From the NCBI GenBank assembly GCA_910583755.1, contig CAJTZO010000018.1, forward strand, positions 1 to 51,576: a DNA stretch of 51,576 nt. Direction: 5' to 3'. Positions 8,288 to 18,594 of this stretch are shown here, in pieces. Position 1 is the stretch's first letter, and each line of letters opens with the position of its first letter. The stretch comes from an uncultured Clostridia bacterium. Lineage in GTDB: Bacteria; Bacillota; Clostridia; Lachnospirales; Anaerotignaceae. The translations under genes and the position numbers were made by a program. The notes beneath the pieces are model-generated. The model was not told where the DNA came from and did not search any database. It saw only the letters and a program-made list of their open reading frames with translations.

Positions 8288-11200
8288 ATGTCTAAAGTAA
8301 TGAAAACTATGGACGGAAATGAAGCTGCTGCTTACGCATCTTATGCCTTTACAGAAGTAGCTGGTATTTTCCCAATCACTCCATCTTCCCCAATGGCTGA
8401 AAAAACAGATGACTGGGCTGCAAATGGAAAGAAAAACCTTTTTGGTCAAACCGTTAAAGTAGTTGAAATGCAGTCTGAAGCAGGTGCAGCAGGTACAGTA
8501 CATGGTTCTTTGGCAGCAGGGGCATTGACAACAACCTACACTGCATCACAAGGTTTATTGTTAATGATTCCTAATATGTATAAAATTGCTGGCGAATTAT
8601 TGCCTGGTGTATTCCATGTAAGCGCTCGTGCTTTAACAGCACAAGCATTGTCTATCTTTGGTGACCATTCTGACGTTATGGCTTGCCGTCAAACAGGTTT
8701 TGCTATGCTCGTTTCCAACAGTGTACAAGAAGTTATGGATTTAGCATCTGTAGCACATCTTTCTGCAATCAAAGGTAGAGTACCATTTTTACACTTCTTT
8801 GATGGTTTTAGAACAAGCCACGAAATTCAAAAAATTGAATGTATTGACTATGATGAATTATCAAAAATCCTTGACTGGGACGCCTTAAATACTTTTAAAA
8901 GAAATGCTTTAAATCCAGAACATCCTGTTACAAGAGGTACTGCACAAAACCCTGACATTTATTTCCAAACAAGAGAAGCTGCTAATAAATTCTATGATGC
9001 TTTACCAGCAGTTGTAGAGCAATATATGAAAGAAATCAGTAGAATCACAGGTAGAAATTATGATTTATTCAACTACTATGGTGCTGCTGATGCAGAACGT
9101 GTCATCATTGCTATGGGTTCTGCTTGTGAAGCGATTGAAGAAACCATTGACTATTTGACAGCAAAAGGAGAAAAAGTTGGTCTTGTTAAAGTACATTTGT
9201 TCAGACCATTTGTTGCTGAAAAGTTATTAGCAACTATTCCAAAAACAGCAAAGAAAATTGCCGTTCTTGACAGAACAAAAGAACCTGGTGCATTGGGTGA
9301 GCCATTATATCAAGACGTTTGTACAGCAGTATATGAAGCAGGTAACAACCCTGTTATTGTTGCTGGACGTTATGGCTTAGGTTCCAAAGACGTAACTCCT
9401 GCACAATTTATTGCCGTATACGAAAACTTGAATTTAGACAAACCACAAAATCATTTTACTATGGGTATTGTGGATGACGTAACAAATCATTCTCTTAAAG
9501 TAGGAGAAGAAGTTGACGTAACTGGAAATGATGGTACAATCAGCTGCAAATTCTGGGGATTGGGCGCAGATGGTACAGTAGGTGCAAATAAAAACTCCAT
9601 TAAAATCATTGGTGACCATACAGATATGTATGCACAAGCTTACTTTAGTTATGACTCCAAAAAATCCGGTGGTATTACACAATCCCACTTACGTTTTGGT
9701 AAAAAACCAATCCGTTCCACTTATCTTGTAAAAACAGCAAACTTTGTAGCTTGCCATAAACAAGAATATGTTCATTTATATGACATGGTTTCTGACTTGT
9801 TACCATGTGGTACTTTCTTATTAAATACCGTTTGGACACCTGACGAATTGGACAAACAGTTACCAGCAAGTATTAAAAAACAATTAGCAGAAAAGAAAAT
9901 TAATTTCTATACCATTAATGGTACTGATATTGCAAAAGAAATCGGCTTAGGAAACAGAATTAATACTGTATTACAAGCAGCTTTCTTTAAATTAGCAAAT
10001 ATCATCCCAATTGAAAAAGCAGTAGAATATATGAAAGCAGCCATCACAAAATCTTATGGCAAAAAAGGCGATACCATATTAAACATGAACTATGCTGCTG
10101 TAGATAAAGGTGTTGATGGGGCTGTTAAGATTGATATTCCTGCAGAATGGGCAAATGCTGTTGATACAGAAACAAAAACAGAAAGACCAAAAACAGACTT
10201 TGTAAAGAAAATTGTAGATACTATGAATGCACAGGAAGGTGACAAATTACCAGTAAGCGCATTCAATGGTAGAGAAGATGGTACTTTCCCATGTGGTACA
10301 GCAGCCTATGAAAAACGTGGTGTTGCAGTAGATGTTCCAGAATGGCAACCAGACAAATGTATCCAATGTAATCAATGTTCTTATGTATGTCCTCATGCTT
10401 CTATCCGTCCATTCTTGTTGACAGAAGAAGAAGTTGCTGCTGCTCCAAAAGCATTTACAACAGTAGCTCCAAAAGGATTAAAAAATGCAGATGGTTTGAA
10501 ATTCAGAATGCAAGTATCTGTATTAGACTGCTTGGGCTGTGGAAGCTGTGCTGAAGTTTGTCCTGCACCTGGCAAAGCATTGATTATGAAAACACTTGCA
10601 ACACAAGAAGCAGAAATTGCAAACTGGGATTATGCAGTAGATAAAGTTGCACCAAAGGCAAACCCTGCAAACAAAGGTACAGTAAAAGGTAGCCAATTTG
10701 AACAACCATTACTTGAGTTCTCTGGCGCTTGTGCAGGTTGTGGTGAAACACCTTATGCAAAATTAGTGACACAATTATTTGGTGACAGAATGTATATTGC
10801 AAATGCAACAGGCTGTTCTTCTATCTGGGGTGGTTCTGCACCTTCTATGCCATATACAGTAAATAGTGAAGGTAGAGGTCCTGCTTGGGCAAACTCCTTA
10901 TTTGAAGACAATGCAGAATTTGGTCTTGGTATGTTCTCTGCTGTAACACAAATGAGAAGCGGACTGAAAGACAAATTGGAAACCTTAAAAGGTATTGATG
11001 CATCTGTTGCAGGTGTTGTTGACAAATGGATTGAAACAATGGAAGATGGAGAAACTTCCAGAGCAGCTTCTGATGCATTGATAGAAGCATTGACAAACTA
11101 TGCTGGTACAGATTCTGAAGCAAAAAATATTGTTTCTTATGTATTAGAAAATAAAGACCAACTTGTAAAAAAATCACAATGGATATTCGGTGGCGACGGT

Positions 11201-11821
11201 TGGGCTTATGACATCGGTTATGGTGGTCTTGACCATGTATTAGCATCTGGTGAAGATGTAAATGTATTGGTATTTGACACAGAAGTTTATTCCAATACAG
11301 GTGGCCAATCTTCCAAAGCAACTCCTACTGGTGCAGTAGCACAATTTGCTGCATCTGGTAAGAGAGTAAAGAAAAAAGACCTTGGTATGATGGCTATGAG
11401 CTATGGATATGTATATGTTGCACAGGTTGCAATGGGCGCAGACAAAAACCAACTGGTAAAAGCATTGGTGGAAGCAGAAAAATATCATGGACCATCCTTG
11501 ATTATTGCTTATGCTCCATGTATTAATCATGGTTTAAAAGGTGGTATGTCTGGTGCACAAAGCGAAATCAAACGTGCTGTGGAAGCAGGTTACTGGCATA
11601 TGTACAGATTTAATCCAGAATTAAAAGCAGAAGGCAAAAATCCATTTATTTTGGATTCTAAAGAACCAACTGCAAGCTTTAGAGATTTCTTATTAAGCGA
11701 AGTACGTTATAGTGCATTACAAAGAACATTCCCTGAAATTGCAGAAGAATTGTTCCAGAAATGCGAAGAAGACGCAAAAGCTAGATTGGAAACTTATCAG
11801 AAAAAAGCAGAAGGTAAATAA
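8288..11821 (+). CDS. nifJ: Pyruvate:ferredoxin (flavodoxin) oxidoreductase
   Basis: This single-chain enzyme converts pyruvate and CoA to acetyl-CoA and CO2, reducing ferredoxin. It is the core of clostridial fermentation. The 1177-residue product has the usual order. The pyrimidine-binding domain comes first, then the transketolase C-like and gamma domains. Two 4Fe-4S motifs follow (CIQCNQCSYVCP and CLGCGSCAEVCP, about residues 690-760). Last is the thiamine diphosphate domain, with CAGCGETPYAK and GGDGWAYDIGYGGLDHVLAS. AAGGAGGA lies seven bases before the ATG. Codon use suggests high expression, as do the strong promoter and terminator. Confidence 0.97.
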   Translation: MSKVMKTMDGNEAAAYASYAFTEVAGIFPITPSSPMAEKTDDWAANGKKNLFGQTVKVVEMQSEAGAAGTVHGSLAAGALTTTYTASQGLLLMIPNMYKIAGELLPGVFHVSARALTAQALSIFGDHSDVMACRQTGFAMLVSNSVQEVMDLASVAHLSAIKGRVPFLHFFDGFRTSHEIQKIECIDYDELSKILDWDALNTFKRNALNPEHPVTRGTAQNPDIYFQTREAANKFYDALPAVVEQYMKEISRITGRNYDLFNYYGAADAERVIIAMGSACEAIEETIDYLTAKGEKVGLVKVHLFRPFVAEKLLATIPKTAKKIAVLDRTKEPGALGEPLYQDVCTAVYEAGNNPVIVAGRYGLGSKDVTPAQFIAVYENLNLDKPQNHFTMGIVDDVTNHSLKVGEEVDVTGNDGTISCKFWGLGADGTVGANKNSIKIIGDHTDMYAQAYFSYDSKKSGGITQSHLRFGKKPIRSTYLVKTANFVACHKQEYVHLYDMVSDLLPCGTFLLNTVWTPDELDKQLPASIKKQLAEKKINFYTINGTDIAKEIGLGNRINTVLQAAFFKLANIIPIEKAVEYMKAAITKSYGKKGDTILNMNYAAVDKGVDGAVKIDIPAEWANAVDTETKTERPKTDFVKKIVDTMNAQEGDKLPVSAFNGREDGTFPCGTAAYEKRGVAVDVPEWQPDKCIQCNQCSYVCPHASIRPFLLTEEEVAAAPKAFTTVAPKGLKNADGLKFRMQVSVLDCLGCGSCAEVCPAPGKALIMKTLATQEAEIANWDYAVDKVAPKANPANKGTVKGSQFEQPLLEFSGACAGCGETPYAKLVTQLFGDRMYIANATGCSSIWGGSAPSMPYTVNSEGRGPAWANSLFEDNAEFGLGMFSAVTQMRSGLKDKLETLKGIDASVAGVVDKWIETMEDGETSRAASDALIEALTNYAGTDSEAKNIVSYVLENKDQLVKKSQWIFGGDGWAYDIGYGGLDHVLASGEDVNVLVFDTEVYSNTGGQSSKATPTGAVAQFAASGKRVKKKDLGMMAMSYGYVYVAQVAMGADKNQLVKALVEAEKYHGPSLIIAYAPCINHGLKGGMSGAQSEIKRAVEAGYWHMYRFNPELKAEGKNPFILDSKEPTASFRDFLLSEVRYSALQRTFPEIAEELFQKCEEDAKARLETYQKKAEGK

Positions 11822-11839
11822 AAAGTAAAAAACAGAAAA

Positions 11840-11870
11840 GCACAAGTGAAAGCTTGTGCCTTTTTGTTTT
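11840..11870 (+). terminator. Terminator of the PFOR gene
   Basis: GCACAAG (11840-11846) pairs with CTTGTGC (11853-11859) around a six-base loop, followed by CTTTTTGTTTTT. Confidence 0.9.
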
Positions 11871-11876
11871 TAAAAC

Positions 11877-11935
11877 TTTACTTTTTTAAAAAAAGTTGGT
11901 GGGTGTGGGTAAAACCCACAAAAACAGACTGAAAC
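11877..11935 (-). repeat. Dispersed intergenic repeat, partial copy 2
   Basis: It carries only the CTTTTTTAAAAAAAG hairpin and the GTTGGTGGGTGTGGGT / ACCCACAAAA block of the family, in reverse orientation. It directly follows the PFOR terminator. Confidence 0.75.
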
Positions 11936-12451
11936 TTTGATAAAAAAGTTAATACTTTTTCTATCAATTTGTTAAAAAATCATCTTTTTGATAGATTGCA
12001 CAAAAATTAGAAATATTTTTGTGCTACAAATAGAACTTAACTGGAAAACTATGGAGAAAATTGGTTTTTTCGATTCTAAACTTGTATGACAAATATCTTC
12101 CTTTTCCCCAAAAAATTAAAAAATCCTATTTCTATGATACCAATAATTGCAAAAGATTGATTTTAAAATACCTTTTTTACCTTTTTCATTTGTTATATAT
12201 GCAATAAAAAAATGGAATTTTACTGCTATTGTAGATAAATTTGACAGACAACATTTCATTATTTTTTACTTTTCAAAAAAAAATTTAAAAAAATGCAAAA
12301 TTTCACTATACTATTTTTCAATTTTATAGTAAAATATGTATAAGGGAAAGATGAGAGGTGTTGACAATGTGACAAAAGAAAAAATCAAAAAATTGTAAAC
12401 TGTTTATTATGTCATAAGTAAGCGAAAGTGAGTGAAAGGAATGTGATTGAA
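11936..12451. other. Long AT-rich intergenic region before brnQ
   Basis: No convincing gene is seen. A hairpin lies at 11938-11968 (TTGATA ... TATCAA arms). A weak promoter-like pair is TTCACT (12302-12307) and TATAGT (12325-12330). A 60-codon frame at 12147-12329 has no ribosome binding site and a low-complexity product, so it is not called. The brnQ transcript probably starts in the last 150 bases. Confidence 0.5.
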
Positions 12452-13783
12452 ATGAAAAATCAAAAGGCAGATATGTTTGTTATCGGTTTAGCACTATTTT
12501 CAATGTTCTTTGGTGCAGGTAATATTATTTTCCCTCCATTTTTAGGAATGCAAGCAGGTTCTTCTTGGGGGCTTGGTTTTGTTAGTTATTATATAGCGGA
12601 TATTGGTTTGGCTTTAGTTGCTATTTTTGCTATGTTACGTGCAAACACAGATTTTAATGGTATGATGAGTCATATTGGAAAAGTACCTGCTACCATATTA
12701 TCTTGTGCTACAGTGCTTTGTATTGGTCCTTTTATTGCGATTCCAAGAACAGCAGCTACAACCTATGAAATGGCTGTAATGCCAATCTTTGGCTTGGAAG
12801 CAGGCAATGTTATGATAACAGCAATTACAAGTGTTATATTCTTTGTAATTACTATTATACTTTCTTTGAATGAATCTTCTGTATTAGATATTATTGGTAA
12901 ATTCTTAACACCTGTATTATTTATTGGTCTGTTAATTATGATTATAAAGGGCTTTATTTCCCCAATTGCCCCAATCTCTGATACAACACAATTAGAATCT
13001 GTTGTACAAACAGGTGTACTTTCTGGTTACCAAACATTGGATGTTTTAGCAGCACTTTGTTTTGGTGTCGTAATATTGAAAACAGTAAAAGAAAAAGGTT
13101 ATACTTCTATTGGCGAAAAGAACTTAGTAACAGGTGGTGCAGCAATTGTTGCCGGTATTGGTCTTTTAATTATTTATGGTGGTTTAACATATTTAGGTGC
13201 AACAATGTCTACATTACATACAGGTGATAGCATTACAAGAGCAAACTTAATTACAGAAATTGTGAAATCCTTGTTAGGTCAGGGTGGTGTCATCTTCTTA
13301 GGTGTTGTTGTTGCTTTTGCTTGCTTGACAACATCTGTAGGTTTAGCATCTTCTTGTGGCGCATTCTTTGAAGAATTAACAAACGGAAAAGTAAATTATA
13401 AAACAGTGGTTATTATTACTTGTGTTGTAAGTGCTGTATTAGCAAATGTAGGTTTGGATACTATTGTTTCTATTTCTGGACCTATCTTAGACTTGGTTTA
13501 TCCAGCAGCATTATCTGTTATTGTATTGGCATTATTTGCAAATAATATTAAAAATGATAATATTTATAAAGCAGCAGCATTAGGCGCATTTATTATGAGT
13601 GTATTGACAACTGCTTCTAATTATGGTGTAACAGCTTGTGATTTTGTAAAATCACTTCCATTAGCAACCTATGGATTTAACTGGCTTGTTCCAACTGTTA
13701 TTTGTGGTATTATTGGTGCATTTATCAAAGGAAAAAAAAACGTTAATTCATTGATAGATGAAGAAGATACTGTTGAAAATTAA
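12452..13783 (+). CDS. brnQ: Branched-chain amino acid:cation symporter
   Basis: LIVCS-family carriers import leucine, isoleucine and valine with Na+ or H+. The 443-residue protein opens with the family block MFVIGLALFSMFFGAGNIIFPP and has about 12 hydrophobic segments. A GTG at 12428 extends the frame but has no ribosome binding site. GAAAGGA at 12434-12440 fits the ATG at 12452, and the resulting N-terminus aligns with the family. It is a single-gene unit closed by the terminator at 13835. Confidence 0.93.
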   Translation: MKNQKADMFVIGLALFSMFFGAGNIIFPPFLGMQAGSSWGLGFVSYYIADIGLALVAIFAMLRANTDFNGMMSHIGKVPATILSCATVLCIGPFIAIPRTAATTYEMAVMPIFGLEAGNVMITAITSVIFFVITIILSLNESSVLDIIGKFLTPVLFIGLLIMIIKGFISPIAPISDTTQLESVVQTGVLSGYQTLDVLAALCFGVVILKTVKEKGYTSIGEKNLVTGGAAIVAGIGLLIIYGGLTYLGATMSTLHTGDSITRANLITEIVKSLLGQGGVIFLGVVVAFACLTTSVGLASSCGAFFEELTNGKVNYKTVVIITCVVSAVLANVGLDTIVSISGPILDLVYPAALSVIVLALFANNIKNDNIYKAAALGAFIMSVLTTASNYGVTACDFVKSLPLATYGFNWLVPTVICGIIGAFIKGKKNVNSLIDEEDTVEN

Positions 13784-13834
13784 AAAGAAATTTTCCCTAC
13801 TTTATTAACAATTATCTCTCATCCTAATCGGAAT

Positions 13835-13868
13835 AAAGAAACGGCTTATTTTAGCCGTTTCTTTTTTT
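13835..13868 (+). terminator. Terminator of brnQ
   Basis: AGAAACGGCT (13837-13846) pairs with AGCCGTTTCT (13853-13862) around a six-base loop, with a TTTTTTTG tail. The A-rich upstream side also allows use from the minus strand for the convergent aroE-aroK gene. Confidence 0.92.
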
Positions 13869-13935
13869 GTTTGATGGTACAAAACATCTGCTAAATATTC
13901 ATATTATGTGAAATAAAATATAAACCAATATTTTT

Positions 13936-15195
13936 TTAGTATTCAGTTTTTTTTACTATTTCAGTATAAGCGAATTGTGCCTGTTTCACAGCATAATCCG
14001 TTGTTGTATTATTTTCGATTGTTTTTTGACTGTAAAGAAGATAAAGTGGAAGTCTTTCCTGATACATTTTTTCCAATGCTGTTGTACTATTAGAGAGTGG
14101 GCGACCTTCCCCTACTACCAATTTTGCCAACTCTCTTTGTATCAAAAGGATTACTCCATTCATAGAAAGATACATCATATTTTCAGTTCTTTTGATACAA
14201 CCCCCGCCAGTAGAAATAACAAGATTATTTCTTCCTGCAAACTCCTTTATCACTTCTTGTTCTACATCGCGGAAGTCATCTTCTCCAAATTGTTCAAAAT
14301 AGGCTGAAATTGTCATACCAATTTTTAAAACAATTTGTTCATCAATATCCACAAAATCTTTTTGTAATCGATTTGCCAATTCTTTTCCTATGGTTGTTTT
14401 TCCGCTGCTTGGCATACCAATCAAAACAACATTTTTTTTCTCAAATAACAGTTCTTTATAAATTTTATCAATTTTATATTCTGCAATTGAAGTATTCAAA
14501 AAGATTTCAACGGCGTATTTTGCTTGTGCAATTAGCATTTCCATGCCACCTACTGCAATCATATTTCGTTTTTCGCCTTCTAATACCAATCTTGTTTTAA
14601 TAGGATTATAAATAATATCTACAACTGCCTTACAATTTTTATAAGGTTCTAAATTAATGGGACAACCTTGTAAATCTGGATACATACCTACTGGTGTTGT
14701 ATTTACAATGACATCTGCATCACAATGCAATTTTTCACATACTTCATAAGTTATAGTACCAGGACTTTCTTTATAGTAAACCGTAACAATTTGTTTTGCT
14801 TGCATATGCCTTAATACTGCAATAACAGCTTTGGAAGCACCTCCCTTTCCCAAAACAAGTACCTTTTTATTTTTAATTTCAATATTGTTATGTTGTAAAA
14901 GATAAAGAAAACCACTAAAATCGGTATTATATCCAGAAAGTTTATGGTTTCTGTTAACAATGGTATTTACAGAACCAACTGCTTTTGCTCTTTCATCAAT
15001 TTCATCTAAATAATCCATAACTGCTATTTTATAAGGAATTGTCACATTAATGGCATGAAACTCTTTTTTTTCAAAAAAGGAAGATAATTCTTCTTTTGGC
15101 AAAGGATATAAATCATAAATATAATCTGCTAATTTTTCATGTATTGTTTTGGAAAAACTATGCCCCAACTTTTCACCAATTAAACCATATTTCAT
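13936..15195 (-). CDS. aroE/aroK: Fused shikimate dehydrogenase - shikimate kinase
   Basis: One 419-residue chain carries two consecutive shikimate-pathway enzymes. Residues 1 to about 245 are AroE (3-dehydroshikimate to shikimate), with YGLIGEKLGHSFS, catalytic K56 in NVTIPYK, D92 in NTD, and the NADP-binding VLGKGGASKA. Residues about 253-419 are AroK (shikimate to shikimate 3-phosphate), with Walker A GMPSSGKTT (260-268), DIDE, FRDVE, STGGG and GRPL. The GTG at 15204 is inside the Shine-Dalgarno GAGGTG, and the ATG at 15195 follows six bases later. DAHP synthase, the pathway's first enzyme, is at 18595 but is a separate unit. Confidence 0.93.
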   Translation of the reverse strand: MKYGLIGEKLGHSFSKTIHEKLADYIYDLYPLPKEELSSFFEKKEFHAINVTIPYKIAVMDYLDEIDERAKAVGSVNTIVNRNHKLSGYNTDFSGFLYLLQHNNIEIKNKKVLVLGKGGASKAVIAVLRHMQAKQIVTVYYKESPGTITYEVCEKLHCDADVIVNTTPVGMYPDLQGCPINLEPYKNCKAVVDIIYNPIKTRLVLEGEKRNMIAVGGMEMLIAQAKYAVEIFLNTSIAEYKIDKIYKELLFEKKNVVLIGMPSSGKTTIGKELANRLQKDFVDIDEQIVLKIGMTISAYFEQFGEDDFRDVEQEVIKEFAGRNNLVISTGGGCIKRTENMMYLSMNGVILLIQRELAKLVVGEGRPLSNSTTALEKMYQERLPLYLLYSQKTIENNTTTDYAVKQAQFAYTEIVKKTEY

Positions 15196-15272
15196 AAATT
15201 TCACCTCATTTGTTTTTGTATATCATACAAGAATCTACTTTTTTTTTCAACTATCCTTGTCATAAAATAGTA

Positions 15273-15301
15273 AAGACAGCCGTAAAAAATGATGTTATAA
15301 T
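15273..15301 (+). promoter_or_regulatory. Probable promoter of the GHL10 lipoprotein operon
   Basis: AAGACA (15273-15278), 17 bases, then a perfect TATAAT (15296-15301). It lies 33 bases before the start codon. Confidence 0.6.
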
Positions 15302-15333
15302 AGAAAAAATAATAAAAGAAAGGATTTATTATC

Positions 15334-17163
15334 ATGAAAAAATTTAAAAGATGTATTTCTGTATTATTAAGCATATCTTTATTAAGTGCTTGTGCTTTGA
15401 TACCACAAGAAGCAGAAGCATTAAAAGAAGCAGAACAAGTGGCAACACAAGCAGCAGATATGCGAGCTGTATGGATTTCTACTGTTTACAGTGCAGACTA
15501 TCCTTCTGTACAAAATGATGCAGAAAAACAAAAACAGGAATTTATTACAAAATTAGATGAAATTAAAAAAATGGGATTAAACACTGTTGCGGTGCAAATG
15601 CGTCCAAAGGCAGACGCTTTTTATTCTTCTCAAATTAATCCATGGTCTGAAATATTAACAGGAACACAAGGACAAAACCCTGGTTACGACCCTATGGCAT
15701 TTATGATTGAAGAAGCACACAAAAGAGAAATTCAATTTCACGCTTGGTTAAATCCTTATCGCATTACAACGAGTGGCACAGATTTGAATGTTTTGGCAGA
15801 AAACCATCCCGCAAGACTTCATCAAGATTGGGTTATTTCTTATAATAATGGGTTATATTATGACCCTGCAAATGAAGCAGTAAAGCAACATATTTGTGAT
15901 ACTGTAGCGGAAATTGTAAGAAATTATGATGTGGATGCCATCCACTTTGATGACTATTTTTATCCTAATGGCTATCCTTTAAAGGAAGGAGAAACACAGG
16001 ACGGACAACAAGCAAACCAAAGAAGAGCAAATGTCAATGACATGATTCGGAGAGTCCATGAAACCATACAATCCATCAAACCAGAAGTTGCATTTGGGGT
16101 AAGTCCCATGGGCATTTGGAAAAATAAAGGCTCTGATAGCACAGGCTCTGATACAAAAGGTGCAGAGGGCTATTATGCTGTTTATGGTGATGTCAGAACA
16201 TGGATAAAAAATGGATATGTAGATTATATTGTCCCACAAATTTATTGGGCAAGAGGAACAGCAGCAGCGGACTATGAAACACTTGTCAAATGGTGGACAG
16301 AAGAAGTTAAAAATACAGGTGTAGATTTATACATAGGGCAAGGAATTTATAAAGATGATGTTGCAGCAGAAATTGGAGAAGAACTTTTATTAAATGAACA
16401 ATATGGGGTAGGCGGTAGTTTTTATTTTAGTTTAAGGGATTTATTGGACAACAGACAAAATTGTAAAGTAGCAGTTATGAATTACTATGCGAAAAAGGAC
16501 AATACAGGAGGACAAATCCCACAACCGGAACAACCAATACCAACACCAGAACAACCAACGGAGACACCAGTAGAGACACCACAACCTGTAATACCACCCC
16601 AACAAAATGAAGTGAATAATGCGCCTGTTGTATTTGAACCAGAAGAACCCATTCCAGAGCCAACAGAAGAACGCCCAACTATGCCACCAGCCACACAAAC
16701 ACCAATAGAAGAAATACCACCTGTATCAACAGAAGAACAAACAGCTTTTTCTTCTGCTACAAAGATACTAGTAGATGGAAAAGAAGTTGCTTTTGATGCT
16801 TATATTATCAATGATTTTACTTATTTTAAATTGAGAGATGTAGCAATGGCATTAAATGGTACACAAAAACAATTTAATACCCTTTGGAATGAAACAGAAC
16901 GAGCTATCAATGTTGTAACAAACACTCCATATACTGTAGCAGGTGGAGAATTACAAAAAGGTACCACAAAAAACAAAACAGCATTGTTTTCTAATGGAAC
17001 ATTATATTTTAATGATGTAGAAAAATCATTAATGGCTTATAATATAGAGGGAAATACTTATTTTAAATTACGAGATTTAGCCAAAGAAATTGATTTTAGT
17101 GTAGCATGGAATGAACAGTCAAAAATGATTAGCATTCAAAGTGACAGTAGTTATACGGAATAA
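15334..17163 (+). CDS. GHL10-family lipoprotein glycoside hydrolase with stalk domain
   Basis: The 609-residue protein has a lipoprotein signal with lipobox LSAC (cysteine 20). A glycosyl-hydrolase-like family 10 (DUF187) barrel spans about residues 42-385, starting MRAVWISTVYSADYPS and including FDDYFYP. A proline/threonine/glutamate-rich linker covers about 390-470. A C-terminal copper-amine-oxidase-N-like stalk domain follows (about 475-605). Relatives are thought to act on cell-wall glycans, and the substrate here is unknown. The wall-spanning linker and lipid anchor place it at the cell surface. It is followed after 15 bases by the AAA+ gene. Confidence 0.88.
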   Translation: MKKFKRCISVLLSISLLSACALIPQEAEALKEAEQVATQAADMRAVWISTVYSADYPSVQNDAEKQKQEFITKLDEIKKMGLNTVAVQMRPKADAFYSSQINPWSEILTGTQGQNPGYDPMAFMIEEAHKREIQFHAWLNPYRITTSGTDLNVLAENHPARLHQDWVISYNNGLYYDPANEAVKQHICDTVAEIVRNYDVDAIHFDDYFYPNGYPLKEGETQDGQQANQRRANVNDMIRRVHETIQSIKPEVAFGVSPMGIWKNKGSDSTGSDTKGAEGYYAVYGDVRTWIKNGYVDYIVPQIYWARGTAAADYETLVKWWTEEVKNTGVDLYIGQGIYKDDVAAEIGEELLLNEQYGVGGSFYFSLRDLLDNRQNCKVAVMNYYAKKDNTGGQIPQPEQPIPTPEQPTETPVETPQPVIPPQQNEVNNAPVVFEPEEPIPEPTEERPTMPPATQTPIEEIPPVSTEEQTAFSSATKILVDGKEVAFDAYIINDFTYFKLRDVAMALNGTQKQFNTLWNETERAINVVTNTPYTVAGGELQKGTTKNKTALFSNGTLYFNDVEKSLMAYNIEGNTYFKLRDLAKEIDFSVAWNEQSKMISIQSDSSYTE

Positions 17164-17178
17164 AAAAGAGGGAAATCT

Positions 17179-18426
17179 ATGGAAGAAAAAAAATTAAAAG
17201 AATTAGAGCAACGTTCTTTTGAAAATGCAATGTATGTTTCAAAAACACCAACAGAAGAAGCCTATCTTACCATACAAAAAATATATGCGGTTTATAAGAA
17301 TCAAGGGTTTGACTTTGCCATTATTAATGATAGTGGTGTTATGAAATTTAATAATGATAGATTAAAATTTTTAGAATTATTGTCAAATGCAGATATCTCA
17401 GAAGTTGGCAATAAATTTGAAAAAAGACTTTCTGTGCAGGAATATGAGTTTTTAAAGGCATATTTAGAATATGGAAAATATCATTTGAATCATCAAACAC
17501 CAGAACGGCAAAAACAAAAAGTAATGGATGTTTCCCCAAAAGAAACGGCTGCTTATCATAGACTTTGTCAAAATGTTATCGGGCAAGAAGAAATGAAACA
17601 TACCTTATGTAAATTAGGTGCTGTTTATCAATTTGCAAAAAAAAGGGAGGACTATCATTTGCCTACACCTCCCATTCATAAAGTATTGGCATTTATTGGA
17701 CCTCCCGGAACAGCAAAAACAACATCTGCCAGATATTTTGCAGAAATGATGATTGAAGAAGAACTTCTTTCTGGGGGAAGTATGGCATATGTCACAGGAA
17801 CACAACTAAAAGCAAAATATGTGGGGCAAACTTCTGACAGAGTGCATCAAATATTTGAAACAAATGATATTATTATTATTGATGAAGCTTACTCTCTTGT
17901 AAACTACAATGAAACAGAAAGAACAGACAACTTTTCACAAGAAGCACTTGCACAACTTTGTATTGAAGTGGAAGAACACAGTCATGATAAACTAATTATA
18001 TTTGCAGGATATGGTGGAGATATTCATGAAAAAAATAATAAAATGAAGCGATTTTTAGACGAAAATCCGGGAATTGCAAGCAGAATTACATTTACAGTAC
18101 ATTTTTCGCCTTATTCTGCTAAGGAAATGCTTGACATTTTCGAAGCATTAGCAAATAATGCAACTTTTCGATTAGAAAAGGGTTGGGAAAAAGTATTATT
18201 TCCTTTTTTTGAAGAAAGAGTAAAAGATGAAAATTTTGGAAATGGTAGAGAGGCAAGACGATTATTAGAGCATACCATGGCAGTGGCAGCAGAAAGATTT
18301 ATGGAATGGCAAGAAAATGCTGTATTTTCTTCCCAAATAATAAAAGAAAAAGAAGAAAGACAACGATTGTCTTTATTGACTTGTGAGGATTTGCAAATAG
18401 CCATTCAGGAATTTGTTAGAGGGTAA
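17179..18426 (+). CDS. CbxX/SpoVK-like AAA+ ATPase
   Basis: This 415-residue protein has an alpha-helical N-terminal region (about 1-130). One AAA+ module follows, with Walker A GPPGTAKTT (about 174-182), Walker B IIIIDEAY (about 229-236) and sensor residues in LIIFAGYGG, plus the C-terminal lid with NGREARRLLE. It resembles the CbbX/SpoVK group, hexameric remodelling ATPases. The target is unknown. AGAGGGA precedes the ATG, and the short gap to the lipoprotein gene suggests one transcript. The 168 bases after it contain only terminator-like AT-rich sequence. Confidence 0.85.
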   Translation: MEEKKLKELEQRSFENAMYVSKTPTEEAYLTIQKIYAVYKNQGFDFAIINDSGVMKFNNDRLKFLELLSNADISEVGNKFEKRLSVQEYEFLKAYLEYGKYHLNHQTPERQKQKVMDVSPKETAAYHRLCQNVIGQEEMKHTLCKLGAVYQFAKKREDYHLPTPPIHKVLAFIGPPGTAKTTSARYFAEMMIEEELLSGGSMAYVTGTQLKAKYVGQTSDRVHQIFETNDIIIIDEAYSLVNYNETERTDNFSQEALAQLCIEVEEHSHDKLIIFAGYGGDIHEKNNKMKRFLDENPGIASRITFTVHFSPYSAKEMLDIFEALANNATFRLEKGWEKVLFPFFEERVKDENFGNGREARRLLEHTMAVAAERFMEWQENAVFSSQIIKEKEERQRLSLLTCEDLQIAIQEFVRG

Positions 18427-18594
18427 ATGTTTCCTTTGTAACGTAAATTTTAAATAAAAATATTGATTTTATAAGAAAATACATTCCTTTTCCTAGTAAA
18501 GTTTTTTGAGGGAACTTTTTATAAATAAAAAAGATTCCCTTAAAAGACTTTTGATTCTTATTAAAATCAGAATAGAATTATTTTTTTAGTTATA

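Noticed and set aside
10845..11321. 158-codon antisense frame inside the PFOR gene
   Set aside because: A shadow of a highly expressed gene with biased codons; His/Gln/Leu-rich product with no start signals.
12147..12329. 60-codon open frame before brnQ
   Set aside because: No ribosome binding site, low-complexity product in AT-rich intergenic DNA, and nothing recognisable.
16441..16698. Antisense open frames over the proline-rich linker of the GHL10 lipoprotein
   Set aside because: They arise from the repetitive CCA/ACA codons of the linker; there is no ribosome binding site and the composition is unnatural (Trp, Cys and Gly runs).
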